A stretch of 64,000 nucleotides of DNA from UBA1672 sp051967755 (lineage in GTDB: Bacteria; Pseudomonadota; Alphaproteobacteria; Micavibrionales; Micavibrionaceae). Below, in pieces: positions 32,063-41,484 of this stretch (position 1 is the stretch's first letter; the number at the start of each line of letters is the position of its first letter). The notes under the pieces are model-generated. The model had not been told where the DNA came from and made no database searches. It saw only the letters and a list, made by a program, of their open reading frames with translations. The stretch is from NCBI GenBank assembly GCA_051967755.1, contig JBQDYD010000004.1, forward strand, positions 325,498-389,497, written 5' to 3'. The position numbers and the translations under genes were made by a program.

Positions 32063-32614
32063 ATGGAAAGCATGATATTGCAGACTAATAACAAAATCAC
32101 AAAGCCTGTCATTTTGGTTGGGATGATGGGGTGCGGGAAAACTGAAATCGGTAAAAGGCTGGCGCAGGCGCTGGCCGTGCGTTTTATTGATACAGATACC
32201 GTTATAGAGGATGAGCAGGGGCAGAGTATCTCGGATATATTTCAAATCCATGGAGAGGGTTATTTTCGTGCGTTGGAAACAAAAACACTCTCACAATTAT
32301 TAGAAGGTGAGCCAGCCGTGATTTCGACAGGCGGCGGTTTGGTAACAACACCTGAGAATTTAGAGAAAATAGAAAATCAGGCGGTGTCTGTTTGGCTAAG
32401 ATCCTCTGTCGAGACGATAATGGAACGGATTGCAGGGGATGACACAAGGCCGTTATTGCGCACGTCTGATCCTAAGAAAACATTGGAAGACTTGTTAAAC
32501 GCGCGTAAAGAATTATATTCCAAAGCGAACATACATATTAATAATGAGGAAAGTCCTGAAAAGGTGCTTTCTGAAATACAACGTCATCTTGGGGAATATT
32601 ATGGAACAGCGTAA
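32063..32614 (+). CDS. aroK: Shikimate kinase
   Basis: Phosphorylates shikimate in aromatic amino-acid synthesis. The P-loop is GMMGCGKTEIG (about residues 20-30). The shikimate-binding and lid motifs follow: DTDTVIED, FRALETK, STGGGLV and RPLLR. Length 183 is normal. ATG 32063 is used; ATG 32072 is an alternative. The 3' end overlaps aroB by 14 bp, the conserved aroK-aroB arrangement. Divergent from the 47-residue membrane gene with 70 bp between start codons. Confidence 0.96.
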   Translation: MESMILQTNNKITKPVILVGMMGCGKTEIGKRLAQALAVRFIDTDTVIEDEQGQSISDIFQIHGEGYFRALETKTLSQLLEGEPAVISTGGGLVTTPENLEKIENQAVSVWLRSSVETIMERIAGDDTRPLLRTSDPKKTLEDLLNARKELYSKANIHINNEESPEKVLSEIQRHLGEYYGTA

Positions 32615-33713
32615 TGTACATATCGATTTAGGCTCTAGAAGTTATGATATCGCCATTGGTGAAAATCTTTTGAACTCTATTGCAGATTACCTTCCGTTTG
32701 AAGTTTCCGAACGTAAAGTTTTTATTGTGACAGATACGAATGTAGAGCCCTATGCGCACTCTCTTCAAAGCGTATTGAAGGAGCAAGGAAGCCCTTTCTG
32801 TGAGGTCTTGGTTCTGCCCTTTGGTGAGGCAACCAAGTCTTATTCTTATTTTCAGCAGGCCCATGGTTGGATGCTAGAGCATAATATTCATAGAAATTCT
32901 ATTGTTGTTGCAATGGGCGGCGGCGTTATCGGCGACTTGGCAGGGTTTACCGCTGCGACTGTTTTGCGCGGGGTGCCTTATGTTCAAATCCCGACGACTT
33001 TGCTGGCGCAGGTGGATAGCTCTGTCGGGGGGAAGACAGGGATCAATACAGAATATGGTAAGAATCTTGTCGGGAATTTCTATCAGCCCATAAGCGTGAT
33101 CGCCGATATAAATACATTAAAGACACTACCGAAGAGAGAGTTGCTGGCGGGCTACGCCGAGGTTGTGAAATATGGCCTTATTGATGATTCGTCATTTTTT
33201 GACTGGCTGGAGGAAAACGGCAAAGACGTTCTGGCATTAGACCCTGATGCTATTTCTTATGCAATTGAAGTGAGTTGTAAGGCGAAGGCCGCGATCGTTG
33301 AGGCGGATGAGCGAGAAGCCGGAAAGCGCGCTTTATTAAACCTTGGGCACACTTTCGGTCATGCGTTAGAAGCCGCCGCAGGATATGATGGTACATTGTT
33401 ACATGGTGAAGGCGTAGCGATCGGAACAATAATGGCGTATGATTTGTCTTTTCGCATGGGCTATTCTTCCTCAGAAGATGTTGCTCGTGTGAGAGCACAT
33501 TTTGAGTCGGTCGGCCTTCCTGTCAGTATCGGTGATATACAAACAACCGTAAGTGATATGATTGCGACGATGCAGCGCGATAAAAAAGCAACTGATAGTA
33601 AATTGGTGTTTATTGTACCGCAGGGAATTGGCAAATCATTTGTATCCAAGGATGTACCTGAGGAACTTGTCGTTGATGTTTTGAATAGCTTTTTAGAGGG
33701 AGCAAACACATAA
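32601..33713 (+). CDS. aroB: 3-dehydroquinate synthase
   Basis: Converts DAHP to 3-dehydroquinate using NAD and a divalent metal. Motifs: GGGVIGDLAGFTAAT, PTTLLAQVDSSVGGKTGIN, NLVGNFYQP, the metal region in KYGLIDDSSFFDWLE, NLGHTFGHALEA and LHGEGVAIG. The start is ATG 32601, which has GGGGA 6 bp upstream. An in-frame ATG at 32544 would bury 57 bp in aroK. Length 370 is typical. The next gene begins immediately after the stop codon (0 bp), so the three genes are one unit. Confidence 0.97.
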   Translation: MEQRNVHIDLGSRSYDIAIGENLLNSIADYLPFEVSERKVFIVTDTNVEPYAHSLQSVLKEQGSPFCEVLVLPFGEATKSYSYFQQAHGWMLEHNIHRNSIVVAMGGGVIGDLAGFTAATVLRGVPYVQIPTTLLAQVDSSVGGKTGINTEYGKNLVGNFYQPISVIADINTLKTLPKRELLAGYAEVVKYGLIDDSSFFDWLEENGKDVLALDPDAISYAIEVSCKAKAAIVEADEREAGKRALLNLGHTFGHALEAAAGYDGTLLHGEGVAIGTIMAYDLSFRMGYSSSEDVARVRAHFESVGLPVSIGDIQTTVSDMIATMQRDKKATDSKLVFIVPQGIGKSFVSKDVPEELVVDVLNSFLEGANT

Positions 33714-35000
33714 ATGGAGCTGGGACTTACTTTTTCAATCATTGCTATTTTGGTGCTTATGATTCTGTCCGGATTTTTCTCCGGTTCTGAAACGGCTTTT
33801 ACGGCGGCATCTCGTGTGCGTCTTCGTGCTCGTGAGAAAGAGGGGGATAAGCGTGCGGCTCTTGTTAACAGAATAAGAGAAGAAAAAGACCGTATGATCG
33901 GTGCGCTTTTGCTTGGTAACAATATGGTGAATATTTTGGCGTCCGCTTTGGCGACGAGCGTGTTGATCAGGTTGTTTGGTGAATCGGGCGTTATTTACGC
34001 AACACTTATTATGACTCTGCTTGTTTTGATTTTTGCGGAAGTCTTGCCCAAAACATATGCATTCCATCATGCGGAAACGATGGCGATGCGTATCGCGCCG
34101 ATTTTACGTTTCGTGATTTTGATTTTTGCACCTGTAACAGAGGCGGTTACTTGGATTGTGCGTAAGGTACTTATGGTCTTTGGTGTTGATATTTCGCGCG
34201 TTGGTGCAGGATCACACCTTGAGCTTCTTCGTGGTGCGATTGAAATGCATGAAGGGCCGGAGCAAGAGACACAGGAACAGCGTGCAATGCTGCGCTCTAT
34301 ATTGGATTTGGCTGAGGTCGATATCGAAGATATCATGACCCACCGTAAGAATGTTGAGATGATAGATGCAGATAAGCCTGTTGAGGAAATTATACAAGAT
34401 GTTCTGAATAGCCCGCATACAAGGTTACCGCTGTGGCAGGATAACCCGGATAACATTGTCGGGGTTTTGCATACAAAACAATTATTACGAGAGTTAATGG
34501 ATGTCGGCGGAAATCTGGATAACATTCAGATATCTCGTATTATGATGGACCCTTGGTTTATTCCTGAGACAACAATTCTTTACGATCAGCTACAGGCGTT
34601 TCGTGATCGTAAAGAGCACTTTGCCGTTGTTGTGGATGAATACGGAACCTTTATGGGGATTGCAACTCTGGAAGATATTCTTGAGGAAATCGTCGGTGAT
34701 ATTGATGATGAACATGATGAGGCCATGACGGGTGTTCGCAGGCTTTCCAATGGGTCATATATTATTGATGGCGAGGTAACAATCAGGGATTTGAACCGTG
34801 AATTTGAATGGGGGTTGCCGCATGATGAGTATGCAACCATTGCCGGGCTTATTCTCTATGAATCTCAGATGGTGCCTGATGTTGGTCAATCATTCAGATT
34901 TCATGATTTCCAAATGGATATTGTCCGCAAAAGCCGTAACCAGATTACATTGGTACGCATTACCCCGCCTGAAGATGAAGATTTGATCGAGCACGTTTAA
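33714..35000 (+). CDS. CNNM/CorC-like (HlyC/CorC family) membrane protein
   Basis: Family architecture: an N-terminal DUF21 transmembrane domain (about residues 1-150, with ILSGFFSGSETAFTAASRVRLR and the hydrophobic LLGNNMVNILASALATSVL), a CBS-domain pair (about 205-330, with MTHRKNVEMIDADK and FAVVVDEYGTFMGIATLEDILEEIVGDI) and a C-terminal CorC/HlyC transporter-associated domain. Related proteins are implicated in magnesium or cobalt efflux; the substrate here is not shown. Located directly after aroB, a recurrent arrangement. The last 41 bp are shared, on the opposite strand, with the end of the aldo/keto reductase gene. Confidence 0.92.
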   Translation: MELGLTFSIIAILVLMILSGFFSGSETAFTAASRVRLRAREKEGDKRAALVNRIREEKDRMIGALLLGNNMVNILASALATSVLIRLFGESGVIYATLIMTLLVLIFAEVLPKTYAFHHAETMAMRIAPILRFVILIFAPVTEAVTWIVRKVLMVFGVDISRVGAGSHLELLRGAIEMHEGPEQETQEQRAMLRSILDLAEVDIEDIMTHRKNVEMIDADKPVEEIIQDVLNSPHTRLPLWQDNPDNIVGVLHTKQLLRELMDVGGNLDNIQISRIMMDPWFIPETTILYDQLQAFRDRKEHFAVVVDEYGTFMGIATLEDILEEIVGDIDDEHDEAMTGVRRLSNGSYIIDGEVTIRDLNREFEWGLPHDEYATIAGLILYESQMVPDVGQSFRFHDFQMDIVRKSRNQITLVRITPPEDEDLIEHV

Positions 35001-35748
35001 CTGCTTCTACATTTTCTTTCAGGTGCTTTGGGTTGATTGTGCCAATGATGATACTGTTCGTCCCTGCGTGACCGAATGCAAACTCTAACGCCTGGTCAAT
35101 ATTTGTATTATGTCCGCTTGATAATGCTTTTTTAAGCAAAGTGCCTTTGTTGTGCTTTTCGGCATAATCCAGAACAGGCTTTTCATCTGTGTATTCCGGG
35201 TTGTACGTTGCCATGACAACATCCATTAATTCTAAAGTTTTGATCCCACCTTCAGGCGTTTTTGTTGATGCGCCATGGGCGTGAATAATACCTTGATCTT
35301 TGTAATCATGCATCGTGCGGATTAGGGCGTCATTCTTTAGTATATCCATATCATTGCCGTCTGAATGAATAAGCATCACATCGATATAATCCGTATCAAG
35401 CCGTTTTAGTGAGCGTTCGATACTGTATTTAAAATGATCGGGAGTAAAATTATGAGACGATATACCGTCTTCGAATTCTTCGCCCACTTTGCCGACAATA
35501 ATCCATTCATCCCTTTGCCCGTTTAACAGCCGCCCGAGACGTTCTTCGCTCAGGCCATAAGCGGGCGCGGTATCAAGCATGTTTATGCCAAGGGATTTTG
35601 CGAGGCGTAAAATATCGGCTAAATCATCCTCACTGGGAATTTCAAAGTTTTGGGGGTATTTAATTCCCTGATTTCTACCAAACTTAACGGTTCCCAGGCC
35701 GATGGGGGAAACCTGAATGCCTGTATCACCTAATTTAATTTTATCCAT
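34960..35748 (-). CDS. Aldo/keto reductase
   Basis: An NADPH-dependent aldehyde/ketone reductase of the (beta/alpha)8 type. The catalytic tetrad can be placed: Asp in MLDTAPAYG, Tyr in the same segment, Lys in VGKVGEEF, His in MLIHSDG. Cofactor-binding is suggested by the C-terminal SIIIGTINPKHLKENVEAV. At 262 residues it is shorter than the usual 280-330, mainly in loops. Its start overlaps the stop of the upstream FAD-oxidoreductase gene by 19 bp, so it is translationally coupled to it. The 3' end overlaps the CorC-like gene by 41 bp. The substrate is not identifiable. Confidence 0.88.
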   Translation of the reverse strand: MDKIKLGDTGIQVSPIGLGTVKFGRNQGIKYPQNFEIPSEDDLADILRLAKSLGINMLDTAPAYGLSEERLGRLLNGQRDEWIIVGKVGEEFEDGISSHNFTPDHFKYSIERSLKRLDTDYIDVMLIHSDGNDMDILKNDALIRTMHDYKDQGIIHAHGASTKTPEGGIKTLELMDVVMATYNPEYTDEKPVLDYAEKHNKGTLLKKALSSGHNTNIDQALEFAFGHAGTNSIIIGTINPKHLKENVEAVKRARSNLHLQAG

Positions 35749-36899
35749 TTTGCTTTATCCCACGGTGTCTTTGAAAAAGGCGCATTGTCTAAAAATGAAA
35801 AATCTGTGTTCTGCTGTGACGGCGTAATGCCTTGTTCTGCCAGCTCTTTAATAATCATATCAGCAAGCATCGGCGCAAATGTAAGTTTTGTCGGCCAACA
35901 ATACATCGCGTCTTTTGTTGTGTGAATAGTCGGCGTGTCGGGCATCCAACCGTCAGTGTTTGATTTGCCTTCAATGCGGTCGATGGGCAAAACGGCCCAC
36001 TCCATATCAGATGTATCAATATCAGGTAGATAGCGGGAAAAAGCGTCTATCGCGGCTCTATATACATCGGTAGGCTCGGCGTCCTTATTTCGTTCGGCAA
36101 CGCCACCGCCCAGATACCAAACCAATTCGCCGTCCTCTGTTTTGTGGGTTGTTACGGACGCAACGGGCTTATCTGTTTTACCAACTAAGTGCCCGAAAAG
36201 AGGGAAAGGTGCATTTTTGATCATGCCTTGCAAAAGCGGCCTTGCCTGGGTTTGAAGCCCTGCGTCGTGCGCGTTTTGCTTGGCGATGCTATGGTTGCTG
36301 CGTGCGGATGTGAAAATTATACGTTTAGGCGCAATGCCCAATTCTTTTAGGAATTTAAACGGGGCCTCTGCCTGCTCGTTCGTTATTTTTTTGATACTGT
36401 TTTGGTAGGGGGCAGCCAAAGCCCTTAAAACGCTGGGGATGTCCAGAACAGGTTCACCCATAAAAATCAACGAGCCTTTAAAGCCTGAGCTTTTAATATC
36501 TTGCGGCCAATCATCTCTTACAATCTCATGCACGCTATTACCCAAAGCTTTTTGGGTAACCAGCTTAGTAAGATTGCCGAAAAAGCCGGCAGGGATCAGT
36601 AAGTGTTGCGAAATGGCATTCGTTTTTGCATCAGATAAATTGACAAGCCCATCCCCATTCAACGCTTCCCGCCAGCGGTCAGGCATTGCACTGATTGATT
36701 TTGCGAGTGTGTTTACTTTACCCGCGAGAGAGAACTTCAACCCTGAATGTATAATACCCTGAGATGCGATGGTTTGCCCGCAACCAATCGACTCTTTTTC
36801 TAAAAGTAAGACATCATAGCCTAAGGTTTTTAGGTGATTAAATGTCCATAACCCTGCGATTCCCGCACCAAAAATAACAATATCAGGAGATTTTTCCAT
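35730..36899 (-). CDS. FAD-dependent oxidoreductase (DAO/GlpD-like fold)
   Basis: The N-terminal Rossmann motif is VIFGAGIAGLW, followed by LLLEKESIGCGQTIASQGIIHSG, typical of DadA/L-2-hydroxyglutarate-dehydrogenase-like flavoproteins. The rest of the 389-residue chain has an expected insertion domain and a late ITPSQQ/CWPTKLTFAP segment with a Trp-rich substrate side. The substrate is unknown. The likely start is ATG 36899, inside the 3' end of secA (17-bp overlap). An in-frame ATG at 36944 would extend it by 15 residues further into secA. It couples to the downstream aldo/keto reductase by a 19-bp overlap, suggesting the two enzymes act on one compound. Confidence 0.85.
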   Translation of the reverse strand: MEKSPDIVIFGAGIAGLWTFNHLKTLGYDVLLLEKESIGCGQTIASQGIIHSGLKFSLAGKVNTLAKSISAMPDRWREALNGDGLVNLSDAKTNAISQHLLIPAGFFGNLTKLVTQKALGNSVHEIVRDDWPQDIKSSGFKGSLIFMGEPVLDIPSVLRALAAPYQNSIKKITNEQAEAPFKFLKELGIAPKRIIFTSARSNHSIAKQNAHDAGLQTQARPLLQGMIKNAPFPLFGHLVGKTDKPVASVTTHKTEDGELVWYLGGGVAERNKDAEPTDVYRAAIDAFSRYLPDIDTSDMEWAVLPIDRIEGKSNTDGWMPDTPTIHTTKDAMYCWPTKLTFAPMLADMIIKELAEQGITPSQQNTDFSFLDNAPFSKTPWDKAKWIKLN

Positions 36900-39624
36900 G
36901 GCACTGCTTGTACTTTTTACCTGATCCGCAAGGGCAGGGTGCATTGCGAGGCACTTTCCCCCATGTCATCGGATCATCTTTATCAAATGCGCGCTTTTTC
37001 GGGAAAGGCTGAACTGATCCGGCTTGCTCCAAAGATTCATCGGGTGCGTTTGATCCGCTAAGGGCAGGGTCAGTTCGTGTTTCCTGAAGGTCGTCCTCTT
37101 CTTCAGGCATCATGTTCATCATTAGACTTGGCCCACCTTCTGACATATTAAATTCAACAAGGCTTAGCATTTGTGTAATGGTTTCACGCATATTAATAAG
37201 CATGCTTTCGAACAAACCAAATGCTTCTGTCTTATATTCATTCAATGGGTCTTTTTGACCAAAGGCACGTAAGTTAATCCCCTGTCTTAAATGATCAAGG
37301 TTCAGAAGGTGCTCTTTCCAATGCTGATCCAGCATTTGAAGAACGATCGATTTTTCAATCTGACGCCATATTTCGGGCCCAATATTTGCTGCTTTTTCGG
37401 CCATCTTTTTGTCGGATAACTCGATAAGGCGATCGATGATTTCACTATCGGCAATGCCTTCCTCTTTTGCCCAATCTTGGATAGGAAGTTCCATATTTAA
37501 CAGGCGCAGTACTTCGGTTTCTAATGTTTCTACGTCCCATTGTTCGGAATAACTGCCCGACGGGATACACATTTCCACGATGTCTTCAATTACACCATGG
37601 CGCATGTCCGTAACCATTTCCTCCAGATTGTCAGATGTCATGACTTCTTTGCGTTCTTCGTAAATTTCCTTACGTTGATCGTTCATGACATCATCGAATT
37701 TCAGAAGGTTCTTACGCATTTCAAAGTTCATGCTTTCAACTTTGCCTTGCGCGCGCTCCAACATTTTGGAAATCCATGGGTGCTCTAACGCTTCACCATC
37801 TTCCAGTCCGATACGCTTATTTGCAAGAAGGCCTTCAAGTTGTTGCCCTGCAAAGATGCGCATTAAGTCGTCTTCAACAGAGAGGAAAAACATTGATGCG
37901 CCCGGGTCACCCTGACGACCGGAACGACCACGAAGCTGGTTATCAATACGGCGTGATTCATGACGCTCTGTACCAATAATATATAAACCGCCGGCTTCTT
38001 TTACGCGGTCTTTGTCTTTTGCGACTTCTTCATGGATTTTCGCAATGGCCTTTTCTTTTTTCTCATCAGGCCAAGTGGGATCAACTTCTTCTTCTATACG
38101 CATGTCGGCATTACCGCCAAGCTGAATATCCGTACCACGACCTGCCATGTTTGTGGCGATTGTTACTGCACCCGGGCGGCCTGCCTGTGCGACGATAAAG
38201 GCCTCACGCTCATGGTGGCGCGCATTGAGGACGTTGTGTTTGATCTTTGCTTTTTTCAAGCGTGCTGAGAGTTGCTCAGATTTCTCAATAGAGACCGTAC
38301 CTACCAATACAGGTTGTTCACGGTCTTGGCATTCTTCAACCAATTGAGCAATAGCATCTTCTTTTTCGGGAAGAGATTTATATATCTTGTCATCATAATC
38401 CATACGCGCAATCGGGACATGCGTCGGAATAGAGATAACCCCTAAATTATAGATTTCCTCGAATTCTGCCTGTTCCGTCATACCTGTACCTGTCATACCC
38501 GATAGTTTCGGATAAAGGCGGAAATAATTCTGGAATGTAACAGACGCCAGCGTTTGGTTTTCGTTCTGGATATCCACGGATTCCTTTGCTTCGATTGCTT
38601 GGTGCAGACCTTCGGACAATCTACGCCCATCCATCATACGGCCTGTAAATTCATCAATGAGAATCACTTTACCGTCTTTGACGATGTAATCTTTGTCGGG
38701 TGCGAATAATTTGTGCGCACGCAAGGCCTGATTCACATGGTGAACAAGGGCAATATTTTGCATATCGTACATGCCGCCTTCTTGAAGAAGGCCGTGCTCC
38801 AGCAACAATTCTTCGACATGTTCTTGTCCCTGTTCGGTCAGAACAATACTTTTGTGCTTTTCCTCAATATCGTAATCCGCGTCTTCTAAAGAAGGGATGA
38901 TTTTATCCACGGCAATATATAATTCTGTGTTTCCTTCAGACGGGCCGGAGATAATTAAGGGCGTTCTGGCTTCATCGATCAGAATCGAGTCGACTTCGTC
39001 AACAATGGCATAGTTAAACGGGCGTTGTACCATTTGATCGATACGGAATTTCATATTATCGCGTAGATAATCAAAGCCAAATTCGTTGTTTGTGCCGTAT
39101 GTGATGTCACATGCATAGGCTTTGCGGCGCTCTTCTTCGCTTATGTCGCCTGTAATACACCCTGTGGTTAAACCTAAGAACCCATAAACTTCACTCATCC
39201 ATTCGGCGTCACGTTGTGCCAGATAATCGTTCACAGTGACAACATGCACGCCTTTTCCTGATATGGCGTTTAAATATACAGGAAGAGTCGCAACAAGGGT
39301 TTTACCCTCACCGGTACGCATTTCTGCGATTTTTCCGTCATTGAGGACCATACCGCCGATCAGCTGAACATCATAGTGGCGTTGGCCAAGCGTTCGCTTT
39401 GCAGCTTCGCGGACGACAGCGAAAGCCTCATGCGTGATTTTCTCGAGCGTTTCACCATCTTCTAGGCGTTTGCGAAAAACATCTGTTTGTTGTTTTAGTT
39501 CTTCATCACTCATCGCCTCATATGTGGGCTCAAGCGCATTAATTGGTTCAATGTGCTTGTGATATTTTTTGAGTGCACGCTCATTAGATGAGCCGAATAT
39601 TTTTGTAGCTAATGTAAGTACCAT
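36883..39624 (-). CDS. secA: Preprotein translocase motor SecA
   Basis: The ATPase that drives polypeptides through SecYEG. DEAD-type motor: MRTGEGKTLVATLPVYLNA (Walker A), the DEVDSILIDEARTPLIISG Walker B region, FRLYPKLSGMTGTG, ATNMAGRGTDIQLGG and RGRSGRQGDPG. The helical scaffold and wing follow, and the C-terminus ends with the SecB/zinc-binding motif PCPCGSGKKYKQCHG. Start at ATG 39624, preceded by GGGGA, gives 913 residues, normal. A 15-residue longer start at 39669 lies in the promoter region. The 3' end overlaps the FAD-oxidoreductase gene. Confidence 0.98.
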   Translation of the reverse strand: MVLTLATKIFGSSNERALKKYHKHIEPINALEPTYEAMSDEELKQQTDVFRKRLEDGETLEKITHEAFAVVREAAKRTLGQRHYDVQLIGGMVLNDGKIAEMRTGEGKTLVATLPVYLNAISGKGVHVVTVNDYLAQRDAEWMSEVYGFLGLTTGCITGDISEEERRKAYACDITYGTNNEFGFDYLRDNMKFRIDQMVQRPFNYAIVDEVDSILIDEARTPLIISGPSEGNTELYIAVDKIIPSLEDADYDIEEKHKSIVLTEQGQEHVEELLLEHGLLQEGGMYDMQNIALVHHVNQALRAHKLFAPDKDYIVKDGKVILIDEFTGRMMDGRRLSEGLHQAIEAKESVDIQNENQTLASVTFQNYFRLYPKLSGMTGTGMTEQAEFEEIYNLGVISIPTHVPIARMDYDDKIYKSLPEKEDAIAQLVEECQDREQPVLVGTVSIEKSEQLSARLKKAKIKHNVLNARHHEREAFIVAQAGRPGAVTIATNMAGRGTDIQLGGNADMRIEEEVDPTWPDEKKEKAIAKIHEEVAKDKDRVKEAGGLYIIGTERHESRRIDNQLRGRSGRQGDPGASMFFLSVEDDLMRIFAGQQLEGLLANKRIGLEDGEALEHPWISKMLERAQGKVESMNFEMRKNLLKFDDVMNDQRKEIYEERKEVMTSDNLEEMVTDMRHGVIEDIVEMCIPSGSYSEQWDVETLETEVLRLLNMELPIQDWAKEEGIADSEIIDRLIELSDKKMAEKAANIGPEIWRQIEKSIVLQMLDQHWKEHLLNLDHLRQGINLRAFGQKDPLNEYKTEAFGLFESMLINMRETITQMLSLVEFNMSEGGPSLMMNMMPEEEDDLQETRTDPALSGSNAPDESLEQAGSVQPFPKKRAFDKDDPMTWGKVPRNAPCPCGSGKKYKQCHGKIS

Positions 39625-39655
39625 AAGGTCCCCAATAAATTTTACCGGATGGTTT

Positions 39656-39684
39656 GGTATAAGGTGCAAAAAACCCTACGTCAA
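39656..39684 (-). promoter_or_regulatory. Probable secA promoter
   Basis: On the minus strand TTGACG (39684-39679) and TATACC (39661-39656) are separated by 17 bp. Initiation near 39649 would give a 25-nt leader with the GGGGA ribosome site. The -35 box overlaps one arm of a CCCTAC/GTAGGG hairpin (39674-39679 with 39699-39704) that is followed on this strand by six T residues. Confidence 0.5.
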
Positions 39685-39786
39685 CAACAGGCCTGTGGGT
39701 AGGGCACATAATATGTGTTGAAAACGCAATAATCATTCGCTACGGTGTTCCGATTATTACATATTCATTATGAGTTAGAGGAAAAA

Positions 39787-40908
39787 ATGAAGAATTTTAC
39801 ACAGTCCTATAAAGGCTTTGTGGCAAAAGAGCAGGGCAATGCGATGATGATTGCCTTAGTTGTTGCCGCAATTTTCGGTGCTGGCTTCGTTGGCTATAAA
39901 AGTGGCCAGGAAGATGTCTTTGAACAGTTTGTAGCAACGTTGTCAGGTGATGGCGCGGCGGATGTGGCCATGAAAAAGCCTGAAGCGGACACTGGTGCAG
40001 ATAACCCTGTCATCGCAACGGTCAATGGCGATGATATCCGAAGACAAGATGTGGTTGAGCTTGTAAATCTTATGCCTGCGCAAATGAGACAAATTCCTTT
40101 GCCTCAGCTATTGCCGATGGCACTAGAGCAAGCTATCAGCAATAAAATCGTTGATCAGAAGGCCGCAAATTCAGGTCTTGAGAAGGATGAAACAGTACAA
40201 GAAGAAGTTTACAACGCACAGCAGCGCATTATTCGTACGACATTCATTGAGAATCTTTTAGATGCGGAAGTGTCCGAAGATAAAATCAAAGAAAAATATG
40301 ATGAATATGTCGAAACTTTCCCTGAAGTTGAAGAAGTTAAGGCCGCACATATTCTTGTAGAATCTGAAAAAGAAGCAAAAGAGATTATCTCTGAGCTTGC
40401 GAAAGGCGGATCTTTTGAAGAGCTTGCGAAGGAACATTCTCAAGACGGTTCAGCCGCAAATGGCGGTGATCTTGGGTATTTCGCGAAAAATGAAGTTGTT
40501 CCTGCTTTTGCGGACGCTGCTTTCTCGGCAGAGCCGGGCAGTGTTGTGAAGACACCTGTTAAATCTGAATTTGGTTATCATGTGATTCGTGTTGATGAAA
40601 AGCGCCAACGTCCGCCTGCTGAGTTTGCGGAAGTTCAGCAATATCTACAGAATGAACTACAGCGCGAAACTTTCGATAGAGTTATCGGTGAGTGGAAAGA
40701 AGCAGCAACTATTGAACGTTTCGACGTGAATGGTAATCCTATTCCTACACAAGGCGACGAAGCAGCTGCAGAAGCAGGCGCGCAGCAAGCTGAGCTTGAA
40801 TCTGATGCAGGCAATGATACAGAGCCGGCAGCAGGCGCAGAGAAATCAGGGGATGCTGCGGCGGATGCTGAAGTTGAAGCTGAAGCGCAGGATAAGGCTT
40901 CTGAATAA
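39787..40908 (+). CDS. Membrane-anchored parvulin-type peptidyl-prolyl isomerase
   Basis: A PpiC/SurA-like folding factor. It has a single N-terminal membrane anchor (about residues 18-37), a SurA_N-like helical region (TVNGDDIRRQDVVELVN ... PLPQLLPMALEQAISNKIVDQKA), a rotamase domain (about 170-265: VKAAHILVESEKEAKEII, GGSFEELAKEHSQDGSA, GGDLGYFAKNEVVPAFADAAF, SEFGYHVIRVDEK) and a 55-residue Ala/Glu-rich tail with no fixed structure. AGAGGA precedes ATG 39787. An upstream ATG at 39745 lies before that ribosome site and is not used. It acts on the periplasmic side of the membrane. Divergent from secA, consistent with an export role. Confidence 0.92.
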   Translation: MKNFTQSYKGFVAKEQGNAMMIALVVAAIFGAGFVGYKSGQEDVFEQFVATLSGDGAADVAMKKPEADTGADNPVIATVNGDDIRRQDVVELVNLMPAQMRQIPLPQLLPMALEQAISNKIVDQKAANSGLEKDETVQEEVYNAQQRIIRTTFIENLLDAEVSEDKIKEKYDEYVETFPEVEEVKAAHILVESEKEAKEIISELAKGGSFEELAKEHSQDGSAANGGDLGYFAKNEVVPAFADAAFSAEPGSVVKTPVKSEFGYHVIRVDEKRQRPPAEFAEVQQYLQNELQRETFDRVIGEWKEAATIERFDVNGNPIPTQGDEAAAEAGAQQAELESDAGNDTEPAAGAEKSGDAAADAEVEAEAQDKASE

Positions 40909-40939
40909 TATTCAGATATTTTTTGTAATCGTAAACATT

Positions 40940-40968
40940 AAGCCGTGGCATTGTGTCGCGGCTTTTTT
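40940..40968 (+). terminator. Intrinsic terminator after the parvulin gene
   Basis: An 8-bp stem (40940-40947 with 40957-40964, one G-T pair) with a 9-nt loop runs straight into six T residues (40963-40968). It lies 32 bp after the stop codon. Confidence 0.8.
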
Positions 40969-41003
40969 GTATGATGTCAGTGTTTAAAAAATGAGGTTTA
41001 TCG

Positions 41004-41453
41004 ATGAGTTGTGCAGAAGCGTTAAAACACCCAATGCCGGATGCGCCTGCAGGTGTGCCAATTGTTCTTGTCGCTGCCGCCGCTTTGGTGGATGCCAAGG
41101 GGCGCGTACTTTTGGCGCAAAGGCCGGAGGGGAAGTCTATGGCAGGGCTTTGGGAATTTCCCGGGGGTAAAGTAGAAAAAGGGGAAAATCCTGAATTCAC
41201 ATTAATGCGTGAATTGAAGGAAGAGCTTGATATAGAAACGCGTGAATGCTGTTTTGCGCCTATAGGTTTTGCGTCGCATCGATATGATGATTTTCACTTA
41301 TTGATGCCGTTGTTTGTATGCCGTGTATGGCAGGGGGAAATCAGAACAGTGGAGCATCAAGCCATGGAATGGGTGTTGCCGCAGGATATGTATGATTACC
41401 CGATGCCCGAAGCAGATATCCCATTGATTTATCAATTACGCGATCATTTATAG
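41004..41453 (+). CDS. mutT: MutT-type Nudix hydrolase
   Basis: A (deoxy)nucleoside triphosphate pyrophosphohydrolase, most likely one that removes 8-oxo-dGTP. The Nudix box is complete: GGKVEKGENPEF then TLMRELKEELDI, with the metal-binding REL/KEEL. Upstream RPEGKSMAGLWEFPGG is typical of MutT-like proteins, as are HRYDDFHLLMPLFVC and a late VEHQAMEWV. Length 149 matches. The gene follows the terminator by 35 bp and precedes the methyltransferase gene by 31 bp, so those two may form a unit. Confidence 0.93.
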   Translation: MSCAEALKHPMPDAPAGVPIVLVAAAALVDAKGRVLLAQRPEGKSMAGLWEFPGGKVEKGENPEFTLMRELKEELDIETRECCFAPIGFASHRYDDFHLLMPLFVCRVWQGEIRTVEHQAMEWVLPQDMYDYPMPEADIPLIYQLRDHL

Positions 41454-41484
41454 AATTCTTAAACAGTTCTTGTATGATGTTCAC

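Noticed and set aside
34067..34525. A 152-codon minus-strand ORF inside the CorC-like gene
   Set aside because: It is a Ser/Thr/Ile-rich shadow of the plus-strand coding sequence with no start signal.
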